64,000 nt of DNA from Oegoconia quadripuncta (lineage: Eukaryota; Arthropoda; Insecta; Lepidoptera; Autostichidae): NCBI GenBank assembly GCA_949316235.1, contig OX438750.1:14944865-15008864 (forward strand), written 5' to 3'. The position numbers were made by a program, and so were the translations under genes. Within the stretch, counting starts at the first letter, position 1. The number at the start of each line of letters is the position of its first letter. The notes beneath the pieces were generated by a model, which saw only the letters and a program-made list of their open reading frames with translations, was not told the origin of the DNA and did not search any database. Below, in pieces: positions 1 through 9,584 of the stretch.

Positions 1-866
1 GACTGATAACTATCAAAAGAATCATTTAGGAAAATGATCACTATGTCAACGCAATAAGGTATTAAATTGGATGCACCATACACAAAGGCAAATCCGAGCC
101 GAGAGATAGAAATAACGGAGGCCGTGTGTCTCGTTCTTACATCTTGCCAGCAAAAAAAATGATTATGATCAACAGTTTTGGCTACTCAAAAATTCCATTG
201 AAACACTTATATTTTTATGTTATTTTAACAATTATAAATAAACAAATAACATTCGCATTAATTTCTTTTCATATATTCTTAAATCAAACAGAAAACATAC
301 ATTTTTATTTCGATTTTGTTATTTTTATGGTAACCCTGAAAAGCATGTCATGTCATGGCGGTTCGGTGATGGTTCGGTGTGATTTTGAATTTTCTTTGCA
401 TTAAAAGTTTTTGAAAGTATTTGTTATATTATAACAAGTAAAAGGAGTAAAATGGTGAAAAAGTGTTGCGTTTATACTTGCCCAAGTGAATCCTATGGTG
501 GTTGCAACATATCTTTCCACAGGTAAGCTAAAAATAATATTTTTGTAAATCAAAGAAGTAGGATGCCCATGAATTCTTGAAATGAGTCGAAATATGTGAA
601 ATATGTGTGATTGATTAGGATCCTGACTGTTGTACTATTATTGCAGTTTCCCAAAAAATGAAGAAATGCGAAATAAATGGCTCACGCCGGCTAATGTCAA
701 AACGCCAAAGTTTTTTGACAAATATTTTATTACAACATTTGTCCCAAGTAACAAATATATTGTGGTCACCCTGTTAGACAGAGACAAACGGCCTCTACGT
801 TACACATCCTGCTCGGCTCGTTTTTCAGCGGCGAGTACTCAGTCCTGTTTAAATAATAAGTCCATG
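1..866 (+). mobile_element. P-superfamily-like DNA element, copy 1 (left end outside window)
   Basis: This stretch is nearly identical to the complete element at 9585-10463. The window opens inside the left inverted repeat, so about 22 bases are missing. The right inverted repeat is at 840-866 and ends in CCATG. Small differences from copy 2 are a 2-bp length change near 105 and an 11-bp tandem duplication near 362-372. The P assignment comes from the THAP exons inside, the CATG terminus and the 8-bp target duplication of copy 2. No transposase catalytic region is present, so the copy is non-autonomous. Confidence 0.75.
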
Positions 867-875
867 GGTTTGTGA
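452..875 (+). pseudogene. THAP-domain exon pair inside P-like element, copy 1
   Basis: Exon 1 (452-522) begins MVKKCCVYTCPSES and ends at a GTAAGC donor. Exon 2 begins at 647 after TTATTGCAG. Joined in phase they read ISFHSFPKNEEMRNKWL, the C2CH-type zinc-binding core of a THAP DNA-binding domain (paired Cys at the N-terminus, SFH..FP, then W). The frame runs on through the right inverted repeat (QSCLNNKSM) and stops in flanking DNA at 873-875. In P-element transposases the THAP domain binds DNA near the element ends. Here only the THAP part remains, so a product could at most bind DNA. Whether it is expressed is unknown; it may be a relic. Confidence 0.65.
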
Positions 876-1065
876 CATTGACAAGTGAGTTGTCGGGCCC
901 AGGAAAATGAAAGGCGCCAAATTGTCAAGTCGCCTGACTTTTAGTCGTCAAACCCCCAAAAATATGAGAACGCTGCTGCTTACATTTCATTTTTAGGGGT
1001 ATTTTTTTTAGGAGTTGGTAACACCTTGACAGATAATTTTAACCGTACCTACCGCTCTAGAATGG
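867..1065. other. Unassigned flank upstream of the retroposon block
   Basis: About 200 bases with no coding potential that I can support. The bases just before 1066 continue, after the retroposon block is removed, into the 5' flank of the carrier gene at 5198. This is therefore the original upstream (possibly promoter) DNA of that gene, now displaced by 4.1 kb. Confidence 0.4.
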
Positions 1066-1079
1066 ATTGAACTTGGACT

Positions 1080-4000
1080 GTGACCACAGAGTACTATGAA
1101 TATACGGAAAACTGTGACGATGATGTTGAGAAGTCCCATATTCATAGTCAAATTTCTTTATCTCATTCAGTATCGGAAGTTAATTTCAAGAAAGTCGAAT
1201 GGTCTAAATTTACTGAAATTTGTGAACAAGAACTTTCTAATTTTCATAGAAGCTCCGATCCACTCACAGACTATAACAACTTTATTCAATTTTTAACTGA
1301 CATTTTACTAACATTCCCTAAGAAGTCGTATTGCCCTATTAAAAAACGCAAGTATATGGTATGGTGGAATGACATTTGTCATCAAGCTGTACTCCAAACC
1401 AAATTGGCATTTAACTCTTTTAAAAAATTTCCAACTATGGAAAATTATATTTTATATAAACAATTCGATGCAAGGAAAAAAAGAACCTTAATTGAGCAAA
1501 AACTTTTGAGCTGGACTAACCTTTGTGCATCATTTAATCGTATGACTTCCTCTAAAATTATATGGGACCACATTCGTCGATTTAAATTTTCAAAAAATCA
1601 TGTGTCTAATAGCAGCAAAGAGAGCAAACCTCATTTTCTGGATGATGACAATAACGCCCTAGATTTTTTGGACAAAATTGCTTCATCTTGTGCCAATGTA
1701 GCCTCATCTAAATTAACTAAATATTTTTTTTCTTCGGGTTCTTTGCATGCTCAATGGCTTCAAGATCCATTTAAAATAGATGAACTTCTTGCTTCTATAA
1801 GAAATAAAAAGAATACTTCTCCTGGCCCTGATTTTATACCATACGTAGTCATCAAAAATCTGCCACGCCATGCTTTATCAACTCTGGTTGATATTTTCAA
1901 TCAATTATGGATCAATAATGTTATTCCCTCTATCTGGAAAGCTCAGAACGCAGTCCCAAATCCAAAGCCTAATAAAAATCCTAATAGCATAGATTCGTTT
2001 ATACCAATTTCGTTAACTTCTTGTTTCTCAAAATGTTTTGAAACTATGTTAAAAAACAGATTAGAGTGGTTTGTTGAAAACAATAATTTAATCCGTAACA
2101 ATCAGTATGGATTTAGAAAAGGCAAAAGTACTATGGATAATCTAAGTTGTCTAATTGGTGACATTCGTAATAGCTTCAGAAGCTCTAAGCATACTTTAGC
2201 AGTATTTCTAGAAGGTGCTTTCGATAACATCGACCATGTTTATTTAATTAAAAGTTTATCTCGTTTAGGAATCCCAGGACATATATTGTTCTGGATTTTT
2301 AATTTTCTTAACGATCGTAAGGTGTTTTTAAAGATAAAAAATAAATTCTATGGACCCAAGTCCAGTTTCAAAGGCACACCTCAAGGATCTGTTATTTCTC
2401 CCCTTATTTTTATTCTTAGTTTGGTCGATTTTATGAAACTTATCCCTACATCAGTTAAGTATTCTTTTTTTGCAGATGATCTCGGTGTCTATGTAGAATG
2501 TCAGAATTTAGAGCAAGGTGAATCAACTATGAATAATTGTCTACAAATTATAAATGACATCCTAACAAACGACTTAAAACTCGAAGTCAATGTTAACAAA
2601 AGTTCAGTTATTCTTTTTTCTAAAAATGGTTTTTTACAGCCTAAAATTTTGTTCAATAACTTGCTAATTCCAATTCAGCCTTTTGTTAAATACTTAGGTA
2701 TAATTTTGGATTTTGAGCTGTCTTGGAAACCACACATTAATTATATATGTAAAAAAACAGAATTAAGTTTAAATATTATGAAATCGTTAGCCGGTCTCAA
2801 GTGGGGATCCGATCCTAAGGTGCTCAAAACTTTATATATCTCTACGATTCGAAGTCAATTTGATTATGGATGTCAGTTCTTTAATGATGGTGCAGGTCAT
2901 TTACTTAGGAAATTGGATGTTATTCAGAACAAGGCTTTGCGTATTATCACTGGAGCCATGATGTCTTCCCCGATAAATTCATTAGAAGTAGAAGCAGGTA
3001 TTCCACCGCTATTCATCAGACGAGCATATATTATTGATAAATACTGTTTGAAACTTGTTAGCCGTGATAATGTTATTGTCTCTAGGTATCTAGAACATTT
3101 CAACATCCCTAATTATAATTTACTGCCTGTCAAAGTCTCTACATCTCTAAGTGATTCCATAGCATATTTAAATTTCGAATTCCAAGATGTTATTCATTGG
3201 GCCAACTTTTTACCTTGCTTTAGTTTTAATTTTCATAGTATGTTGATGGATGTGCCAATCATATTAACTAAATATGAGGATAAGACGGAATTTTTTGAGT
3301 TTTTGAATAGCAAACAGATTTGCATTAAGATTTATACAGATGGTTCTAAAACTACAAATAGGACTAGTTTTGCTTTTTATGATTCTTCTTAGGTAAAGCA
3401 TTTAATTGTTGTATTTCATTTTCAATATTTTCAGCTGAAATTTTGACAATTGTTTATGCACTCCAATATGTAATTGAATTACAGGACTTGCAAAGTACTC
3501 ATAAAAGGGTCCTAATTCTAAGTGATTCTATGAGTGCTTAGCAGGCCTTACAAAAACAATGTATTGATGCCCGATCAAATTATCTGATTTATGTGATACG
3601 AGAAGCTGTGTTTCAGCTTACCAAAAAAGGACTTATAGTTGAGTTCTGCTGGGTTCCGAGTCATTCCGGGATATTAGGTAACGAGCTGGTCGATACTCTA
3701 GCTAAATCTGTCGATAATGTATTAGACTGTAGTTACAAAGTACCGTATACCGATCTGGCGTTGTTTGCCAAGCAGATAACGCTCAAACGTTGGACTATGT
3801 ATCTGGAAGCCAGTAGAACTATAAAAGGCAAATGGTTGTCTGAAATACAGCCTATACCTAAGAGTAAATCCTGGTTTGAGAAATTCAAACTCTATCCCGG
3901 TAGGAAATTTATTACCACATTGTGTAGGTTAAGAATAGGTCATTGTAAGTTTCCTGATCATTTATTTAGACTTAAGCTATTAGATAATCCATCTTGTATA

Positions 4001-4210
4001 TATTGTTCAAATAATTTTTGTAGTTTAAATCATTTATTTTTTGCCTGTCCGAATTTTTCATTACAACGATTGTTATTTATTTGTTTGTGTCAAGAAGCGC
4101 TAGGTAAAAAAGATATTCCGTGTTCTCTGCAGGAACTGCTCAAGCATCCTGAATTGTATAGCATAATTTATGATTTTGTAACGTGTACCTTTAGTGGTTT
4201 GTGCATTTAG
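1080..4210 (+). pseudogene. Broken RT-RNase H ORF2 of non-LTR element
   Basis: Frame 1080-3392 carries the RT motifs: a fingers region ending FIPISLTSCFSK, NQYGFRKGKST, GTPQGSVISPL and the catalytic FADDLGVY, then the start of RNase H (IYTDGSK). RNase H resumes at 3593-4210 in another frame with FCWVPSHSGILGNELVDTLAK, followed by a C-terminal Cys/His motif (CIYCSNN..LNHLFFAC). Between the two there is a stop at 3390-3392, a frame change and another in-frame stop near 3538. RT motif A reads AVFLEGAFDNID, where relatives have an extra catalytic Asp just before the Glu, so that residue seems deleted. The enzyme is therefore dead on at least two counts. Confidence 0.8.
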
Positions 4211-4384
4211 ATAGGTAGGTAGTAGTTTAGATTTAGGTTAGTTATAATTTTTCTTACTTTAAAATACTATCTTGTGTAAATGAATGTTGTGAATTTTAGT
4301 TCGAAATACTTACTTTTGTAATTGTCATGGTTTTGGCTGATGGCTAAGTTGCCAATGCCGCATAAACTAAAAAAAAAAAAAAAA
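1081..4384 (+). mobile_element. Non-LTR retrotransposon with RT and RNase H, 5' truncated, poly(A) end
   Basis: The body encodes reverse transcriptase followed by a ribonuclease H domain and ends in an A run at 4370-4384. The endonuclease and ORF1 are absent, so the copy is 5' truncated, as is usual for non-LTR insertions. An RNase H after the RT points to the I/R1/Loa-type groups; I cannot name the family. Two SINE-like copies follow directly after its A tail. The three together are flanked by the direct repeat ATTGAACTTGGACT at 1066-1079 and 5197-5210. Confidence 0.8.
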
Positions 4385-4788
4385 GGAGGCTTTTTGGCGG
4401 GCACTCGGCGAGTGAAGTAGCAATTTTCTTTATAATTCTTATAATTTGTGCATTCTGACTTTTGAAGCTTAATAATGGCAGAATATTGTGCAGCAAACGT
4501 TAGTGATGGTGTACAAGTGAAGGGAAGTGTAAATTAAAGTGCGTAACGGAGCTTTCGGGTTCCCACAAGAAGCCGCCAAAATCTTTTGTAAAGCATTCTG
4601 CCACTTTACTGAAGAATGACTTGACCGTGACTAGACTCTGTATACGCCAAGTATACGACGAATTACTTGTTTTGACTGGGACTGACTTACAAACTGAAGA
4701 AATAAGAGAAATAAGACATGGCTGTTATGGGCTAGATCCCTTTGCCTTCTCCTAGAGGAGAACATAAAACTAAAAAAAAAAAAAAAAA
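4385..4788 (+). mobile_element. SINE-like retroposon (GGCTTTTTGGCGGG family), copy ending in poly(A)
   Basis: About 400 bases starting GGCTTTTTGGCGGGCACTCG and ending TCTCCTAGAGGAG plus an A run at 4772-4788. It has no RT. It contains an 18-codon open frame starting MAEYCAANVSDG that is followed by stops. No tRNA-type B box was seen, so it may be a processed RNA or a non-autonomous derivative of a non-LTR element rather than a classical SINE. Many further copies lie at 4789-5197, 7905-9584 and 23749-23845. Confidence 0.7.
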
Positions 4789-5197
4789 GCCTTTTTGGCG
4801 GGAACTCGGCGAGTGAAGTAGCATTTTTCTTTATTAGTCTTATAATTTGTGCATTCTAACTTTTGAAGCTTAATAATGGCAGAATATTGTGCAGCAAACG
4901 TTAGTGATAGTGTACAAGTGAAGGGAAGTGTAAATTAAAGTGCGTAACGGAGCTTTCGGGTTCCCACAAGAAGCCGCCAAAATCTTTTGTAAAGCATTCT
5001 GCCACTTTACTGAAGAATGACTTGACCGTGACTAGACTCTGTATACGCCAAGTATACGACGAATTACTTGTTTTGACTGGGACTGACTTACAAACTGAAG
5101 AAATAAGAGAAATAAGACATGGCTGTTATGGGCTAGATCCCTTTGCCTTCTCCTAAAGGAGAGAATTAAAGTAAAAAAAAAAAAAAAAAAAAAAAAA
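4789..5197 (+). mobile_element. SINE-like retroposon, second tandem copy
   Basis: A head-to-tail second copy of the preceding unit, over 95% identical by eye, ending in an A run at 5174-5197. It starts exactly where the A run of the previous copy stops. The base after its tail begins the right-hand copy of the 14-bp direct repeat, so the block ends here and carrier 5' sequence resumes. Confidence 0.7.
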
Positions 5198-5332
5198 TTG
5201 AACTTGGACTTTGACACTTTTGATCAGTATGAAGTGAAGCGAACGAACGAAAATAATCAAAAATATCAAACTAGTTTACGAAGTTGTCCTTAGTTACTTA
5301 CTTTCTCTTCTATAACACGGTAATTCAACACG

Positions 5333-6229
5333 ATGTCAGAAAAAAGTAGCCCAGCAAAATATTTCCTGAGTGGTGGATTCGGCGGTGTATGCACTGTTTT
5401 GGCAGGACATCCTATGGATACAATAAAAGTGCGTTTACAAACTATGCCAGTGCCTAAACCAGGGGAAATGGCCTTGTATGCTGGCACTCTGGACTGTTTC
5501 AAGAAGATCGTACACCAGGAGGGGGTCAGGGGCCTGTACAAGGGTATGTCTGCGCCTCTTACTGGTGTAGCTCCTATATTCGCCATAAGCTTCTTCGGCT
5601 TCGGACTCGGCAAGAGACTAATCCAAAGGGACCCAAACCAAGTACTATCGAAGCCTGAACTGTTTGCTGCGGGCGCATTCTCAGGCATTTTTACTACATC
5701 CATCATGGCTCCCGGAGAAAGGATAAAATGTCTGCTTCAAATTCAACAAGGTGGCCACGTACCACAGAAATACACTGGCATGGTCGATTGCGCCAGACAG
5801 CTATATTCAGAGGGTGGGATGAGGAGTATTTACAAAGGTAGCATTGCTACATTGATGAGAGACGTTCCGGCTAGTGGTATGTACTTTATGACATACGAGT
5901 GGGTAAAAGAGGTGCTAGTGAGAGACGATGCCACGAACAAGTGGAAGATGTTGGCGACAATAGTTGCTGGTGGATGTGCTGGTATAGCTAACTGGCTTGT
6001 TGGCATGCCTGCTGATGTATTGAAGAGTAGGTTACAGACAGCCCCAGAAGGAACATACCCCAATGGTATGAGGGATGTTTTTAGACAATTAATGGAAAGA
6101 GAAGGCCCCACAGCCTTATATAAAGGGGTGACACCAGTCATGATTAGAGCCTTTCCAGCAAATGCAGCATGCTTTGTTGGATTTGAGTTAGCAATTACAT
6201 TCCTAGATTGGGTGGCACCTAGCCTTTGA
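5333..6229 (+). CDS. colt: Mitochondrial carnitine/acylcarnitine carrier protein
   Basis: A 298-residue mitochondrial carrier with the three-fold repeat of the SLC25 family. Signature PX[DE]XX[KR] motifs are HPMDTIKVR (near residue 26), APGERIKC (near 127) and MPADVLKSR (near 226), each followed by the downstream YKG element. PGERIK in repeat 2 and the overall sequence match the carnitine/acylcarnitine carrier (SLC25A20; Drosophila congested-like trachea). Family role: it exchanges acylcarnitine for carnitine across the inner mitochondrial membrane to feed beta-oxidation. The start at 5333 (CACGATGTC) is the first ATG after the repeat block and gives full family length. The coding region has no intron, so either the locus is naturally single-exon or it is a retrocopy; no A tail is seen at its 3' end. 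A retroposon block lies 136 bp upstream of the start. Confidence 0.93.
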   Translation: MSEKSSPAKYFLSGGFGGVCTVLAGHPMDTIKVRLQTMPVPKPGEMALYAGTLDCFKKIVHQEGVRGLYKGMSAPLTGVAPIFAISFFGFGLGKRLIQRDPNQVLSKPELFAAGAFSGIFTTSIMAPGERIKCLLQIQQGGHVPQKYTGMVDCARQLYSEGGMRSIYKGSIATLMRDVPASGMYFMTYEWVKEVLVRDDATNKWKMLATIVAGGCAGIANWLVGMPADVLKSRLQTAPEGTYPNGMRDVFRQLMEREGPTALYKGVTPVMIRAFPANAACFVGFELAITFLDWVAPSL

Positions 6230-6805
6230 TAAGTCTTAAGCCATAGCACAAAGTAATGCAAACTGATTGTATAGATTCATAGTTTGTAAGATGTTAATTA
6301 GGATGAGAGTATTGTAAAGCTGTTTAAGTAATAGAAATAATTTATAGCTTTTATAAATTAAATTTAAAAAATTATATAATACTTTGTTAAATGTTTCCAG
6401 ATTTTATCTAAAACAAATACATGACAATTTTATATTTCATATCCATTATATCCTACGCAGTTGTTCGCAGGTTATCATATAAGCTAAAAGTAACAAGTCA
6501 CACAAATATCTGCCATGAATTTATTTTTTACATTAAAGTTGTATTCCAAGAAATACACAGTAATTATTATTTTATCCTTTTAACTTTTGATTCCTTATAT
6601 TTTATAATTGATTTACCTATGTTTGATAACCATCTTTCTTTACTCTTCATTATTATTATATTATGATCTGTTTCTGTGAAATGTGCCTTAAATTTTTTTA
6701 AATAATTATAATATATTCATGGCATTAATAATTGACTATATTTAGCGGATGTTAAACTTGTTTTTCAAGTTTAATTAATAAAACAATATTGTATCAAAAT
6801 GTAGA
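6230..6805 (+). other. Carrier gene 3' UTR and convergent intergenic gap
   Basis: AT-rich DNA after the carrier stop codon, without coding potential. A canonical AATAAA at 6778-6783 is the likely polyadenylation signal of the carrier mRNA. The opposite gene ends at 6839, so the two convergent transcripts probably end within a few tens of bases of each other. Confidence 0.6.
6778..6783 (+). terminator. Polyadenylation signal AATAAA for the carrier gene
   Basis: Canonical hexamer about 550 bases after the stop codon in sense orientation, the last good signal before the convergent gene. Confidence 0.55.
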
Positions 6806-6816
6806 TTTATTTTATT
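6806..6816 (-). terminator. Polyadenylation signals for the GPANK1-like gene
   Basis: On the minus strand two adjacent AATAAA hexamers (6811-6816 and 6806-6811) lie about 25 bases past the stop codon, giving a very short 3' UTR. Confidence 0.55.
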
Positions 6817-6838
6817 GAAGTGTTTCCAGAAGTTTAAT

Positions 6839-7765
6839 TTAGTAGAATTCACGTCTGAAGCTGATTTCCATTTGTCTGTTATTGACATAATCACTTTTAA
6901 GTCGTTTTTTATTTAGTTGTCCCACAATTTCCACTTTTGAGCTCCCTTCCCTTTTCTTGCCATGACCCAAACCTTTTCTGTCTTTTTTCTGCACAGTTCT
7001 TATTGGGTATTTGTTGCCTGACCCATCAGGCCCCAAACCAGACTCTCTATCCCAACCAGTTTTTAACATTATTTGGTATCCACGATTTGACTCGGATATT
7101 ACAAAATTTGTAGGTATTTTCCTGCCTTTACTTGCATTTATGTTATGTATAGTGGATGAAAGGTGTTCTTGGCTCTCAAATGTTTTGTTATTACAAGTTC
7201 TACACACATACTCTTTTTTCAAATGAGCCTTATGGTTTTCTTTATGTTGAATATGGTGTAGAGTGGATTTACTGTATTTGTGTTCTAAAAGTATATTAAC
7301 TAAAATTATGTTCTTACTCTTAATAACTAGACTTTGAGCGGAATTACCAGCTTTATCTCTGATAGACGTATCTATATCTCTTTTCAGAAGCTCCTTCACA
7401 ATTTCCACCGAATTAGCTTGACAGGCTATCATGAGTAAACTCCATCCGTAATCATCGACTACATTAATCTTATCAGGGCAGCTATCTAGGATTCGTCTAA
7501 GGTTGTCAATTTCATTATTTTGTGCAGATAAAAACAAATATTTATCAGATGTTTGGATCTTTTCTAAACTAGTCGTTTTATGTTGCACGGTTGCGTGATC
7601 ATCAATTGTTGTTGGTGCAGGATCCTTGACATCTCGAACCTCCTCTATATAAAATTGTCTAGCTTCTTCTCCACTTAAAAGTGTAGTGTAAATAGAGTTT
7701 ATATTTGGTACTGATGATGACGTCGACGAAGACCTTATGAAATTGCTGTAATGTTTGTTCGCCAT
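6839..7765 (-). CDS. GPANK1-like ankyrin-repeat and G-patch domain protein
   Basis: 308 residues from the ATG at 7765 (MANKHYSNFIRSS). Ankyrin repeats lie at about residues 77-165 (DDYGWSLLMIACQANSVEIV, then DKAGNSAQSL). A zinc-finger-like segment follows (YVCRTCNNKTF..HLSSTIH, about 185-210). A G-patch follows it (GYQIMLKTGWDRESGLGPDG..GLGHGKK, about 222-275). This order matches GPANK1. G-patch proteins usually act with RNA or DEAH helicases; the specific role of this family is poorly known. The frame stays open for 72 further codons upstream, but that part is antisense SINE sequence and a lysine run from its poly(T). I therefore start at the internal ATG, which heads the conserved protein. 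It converges with the carrier gene; its upstream region abuts a SINE-like copy. Confidence 0.85.
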   Translation of the reverse strand: MANKHYSNFIRSSSTSSSVPNINSIYTTLLSGEEARQFYIEEVRDVKDPAPTTIDDHATVQHKTTSLEKIQTSDKYLFLSAQNNEIDNLRRILDSCPDKINVVDDYGWSLLMIACQANSVEIVKELLKRDIDTSIRDKAGNSAQSLVIKSKNIILVNILLEHKYSKSTLHHIQHKENHKAHLKKEYVCRTCNNKTFESQEHLSSTIHNINASKGRKIPTNFVISESNRGYQIMLKTGWDRESGLGPDGSGNKYPIRTVQKKDRKGLGHGKKREGSSKVEIVGQLNKKRLKSDYVNNRQMEISFRREFY

Positions 7766-7904
7766 TACCAAGTAGTAAACAGTTCTAACAAATTCGTATG
7801 AACATTTTTCAATACAACTATTAATAAAAAGAAATTTCGAGTACTCCGTCCGTAGGTTTTGTATACTCTTTGTACTGCTTTGTACTCCGTAAAAAATTAC
7901 TACT

Positions 7905-8201
7905 TTTTTTTTTTTTTTTAGTTTTTTTTTCTCCTCTAGGAGAAGGCAAAGGGATCTAGGGATGTAGCCCATAACAGCCATGTCTTATTTATCTTATTTC
8001 TTCATTTTGTATGTCAGTCTCAGTCAAAACAAGTAATTCGTCGTATACTTGGCGTATACAGTCTAGTCACGGTCAAGTCATTCTTCAGTAAAGTGGCAGA
8101 ATGCTTTACAAAAGATTTTGGCGGCTTCTTGTGGGAACCCGAAAGCTCCGTTACGCACTTCCCTTCACTTGTACACCATCACTAACGTTTGCTGCACATT
8201 A
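7905..8201 (-). mobile_element. SINE-like retroposon, inverted copy upstream of the GPANK1-like gene
   Basis: Reverse-complement copy of the family at 4385. Its A tail appears as a T run at 7905-7919, about 140 bp upstream of the GPANK1-like ATG. It is truncated at the far end (GTTTGCTGCACAT), where a direct-orientation copy begins. Confidence 0.7.
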
Positions 8202-9354
8202 ACGGAGTGCGTAACGGAGCTTTCGGGTTCCCACAAGAAGCCGCCAAAATCTTTTGTAAAGCATTCTGCCACTTTACGGAAGAATGACTTGACCATGACT
8301 AGACTCTGCATACGCCAAGTATGCGACGAATTACTTGTTTTGACTGAGACTGACTAATAAATTGAAGAAATATGATTTGGCTGTATGGGTTTCGATCCCT
8401 TTGCCTTCTCCGAGTGAATAAGACGAAAAAAAAATACATTTGACACTGACAAATTTAGACATTATCTGGCTTTTTGGCGGGAACTCGGCGAGTGAAGTAG
8501 CATTTTTCTTTATAAATCTTATAATTTGTGCATTCTAACTTTTGAAGCTTAATAATGGCAGAATATTGTGCAGCAAACTCCTACGGAGAGCTTTCCGTTA
8601 CGCACTCCGTTAATATTGTGCAGCAAACGTTAGTGATGGTGTACAAGTGAAGGGAAGTGCGTAACGGAGCTTTCGGGTTCCAACAAGAAGCCGCCAAAAT
8701 CTTTTGTAAAGCATTCTGCTACTTTACTGAAGAATGACTTGACCGTGACTAGACTGTATACGCCAAGTATACGACGAATTACTTGTTTTCACTGAGACTA
8801 ACTAATAAATTGAAGAAATATGATTTGGCTGTATGGGCTTAGATCCCTTTGCCTTCTCCGAGTGAATAAGACGAAAAAAAAATACATAGACATTATCTGG
8901 CTTTTTGGCGGGAACTCGGCGAGTGAAGTAGCATTTTTCTTTATAAATCTTATAATTTGTGTATTCTAACTTTTGAAGCTTAATAATGGCAGAATAGTGT
9001 GCAGCAAACGTTAGTGATGGTGTACAAGTGAAGGGAAGTATGGCTTTTTGGCGGGAACTCGGCGAGTGAAGTAGCATTTTTCTTTATAAGTCTTAAAATT
9101 TGTGCATTCTAACTTTTGAAGCTTAATAATGGCAGAATATTGTGCAGCAAACGTTAGTGTTGGTGTACAGGTGAAGGGAAGTGTAAATTAAAGTGCGTAA
9201 CGGAGCTTTCGGGTTCCCACAAGAAGCCGCCAAAATCTTTTGTAAAGCAGTCTGCCACTTTACTGAAGAATGACTTGACCGTGACTAGACTCTGTATACG
9301 ACGAATTACTTGTTTTGATTGAGACTGACCTATAAACTGAAGAAATAAGATAAA
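8202..9354 (+). mobile_element. Cluster of SINE-like copies, head to tail
   Basis: At least four full or partial direct copies of the same family, at about 8202-8457, 8469-8886, 8898-9040 and 9041-9354. The copy at 8469 has an extra internal segment (8579-8622). It is flanked by AGACATTATCT at 8458-8468 and 8887-8897, which looks like its target duplication. Tails here are short (GACGAAAAAAAAATACAT). No protein-coding gene is visible. Confidence 0.65.
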
Positions 9355-9447
9355 TAAAAATTTTCACTCGAAACTGGCAGTAATGTCCCTCGACAATGAG
9401 GTTGACTGGTTGCCATCCTCAAAAATAAGAAGAAGAAGAAGAAGGGA
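9355..9447 (+). mobile_element. 3' end fragment of the I-clade element
   Basis: About 90 bases matching, in opposite orientation, the 3' terminus of the large element at 10498-23748. Both end in an AAG microsatellite tail. This is a severely 5'-truncated insertion of the same family. Confidence 0.6.
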
Positions 9448-9584
9448 AGTATAAATTAAAGTGCGTAACGGAGCTTTCGGGTTCCCACAAGAAGCCGCCA
9501 AAATCTTTTGTAAAGCATTCTGCCACTTTACTGAAGAATTACTTGACCGTGACTAGACTCTGTATACACCAAGTATACGACGAA
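9448..9584 (+). mobile_element. First segment of a SINE-like copy split by two insertions
   Basis: The copy continues at 10464-10497 after the P-like element and finishes at 23749-23845 after the 13.2-kb I-clade composite. When the insertions and one copy of each target duplication are skipped, the pieces line up with intact copies such as 4789-5197. Confidence 0.7.

Noticed and set aside
126..404. 92-codon frame in the P-like element as a gene
   Set aside because: AT-rich and hydrophobic by composition, with no domain; it lies upstream of the real THAP exons.
5290..6261. Minus-strand frames across the carrier gene
   Set aside because: Antisense shadows of a conserved coding region.
7766..7981. 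Upstream 72 codons of the GPANK1-like frame as part of the protein
   Set aside because: They are antisense SINE-like sequence including a poly(T)-derived lysine run; the conserved protein starts at the ATG at 7765. Kept only as a finding.
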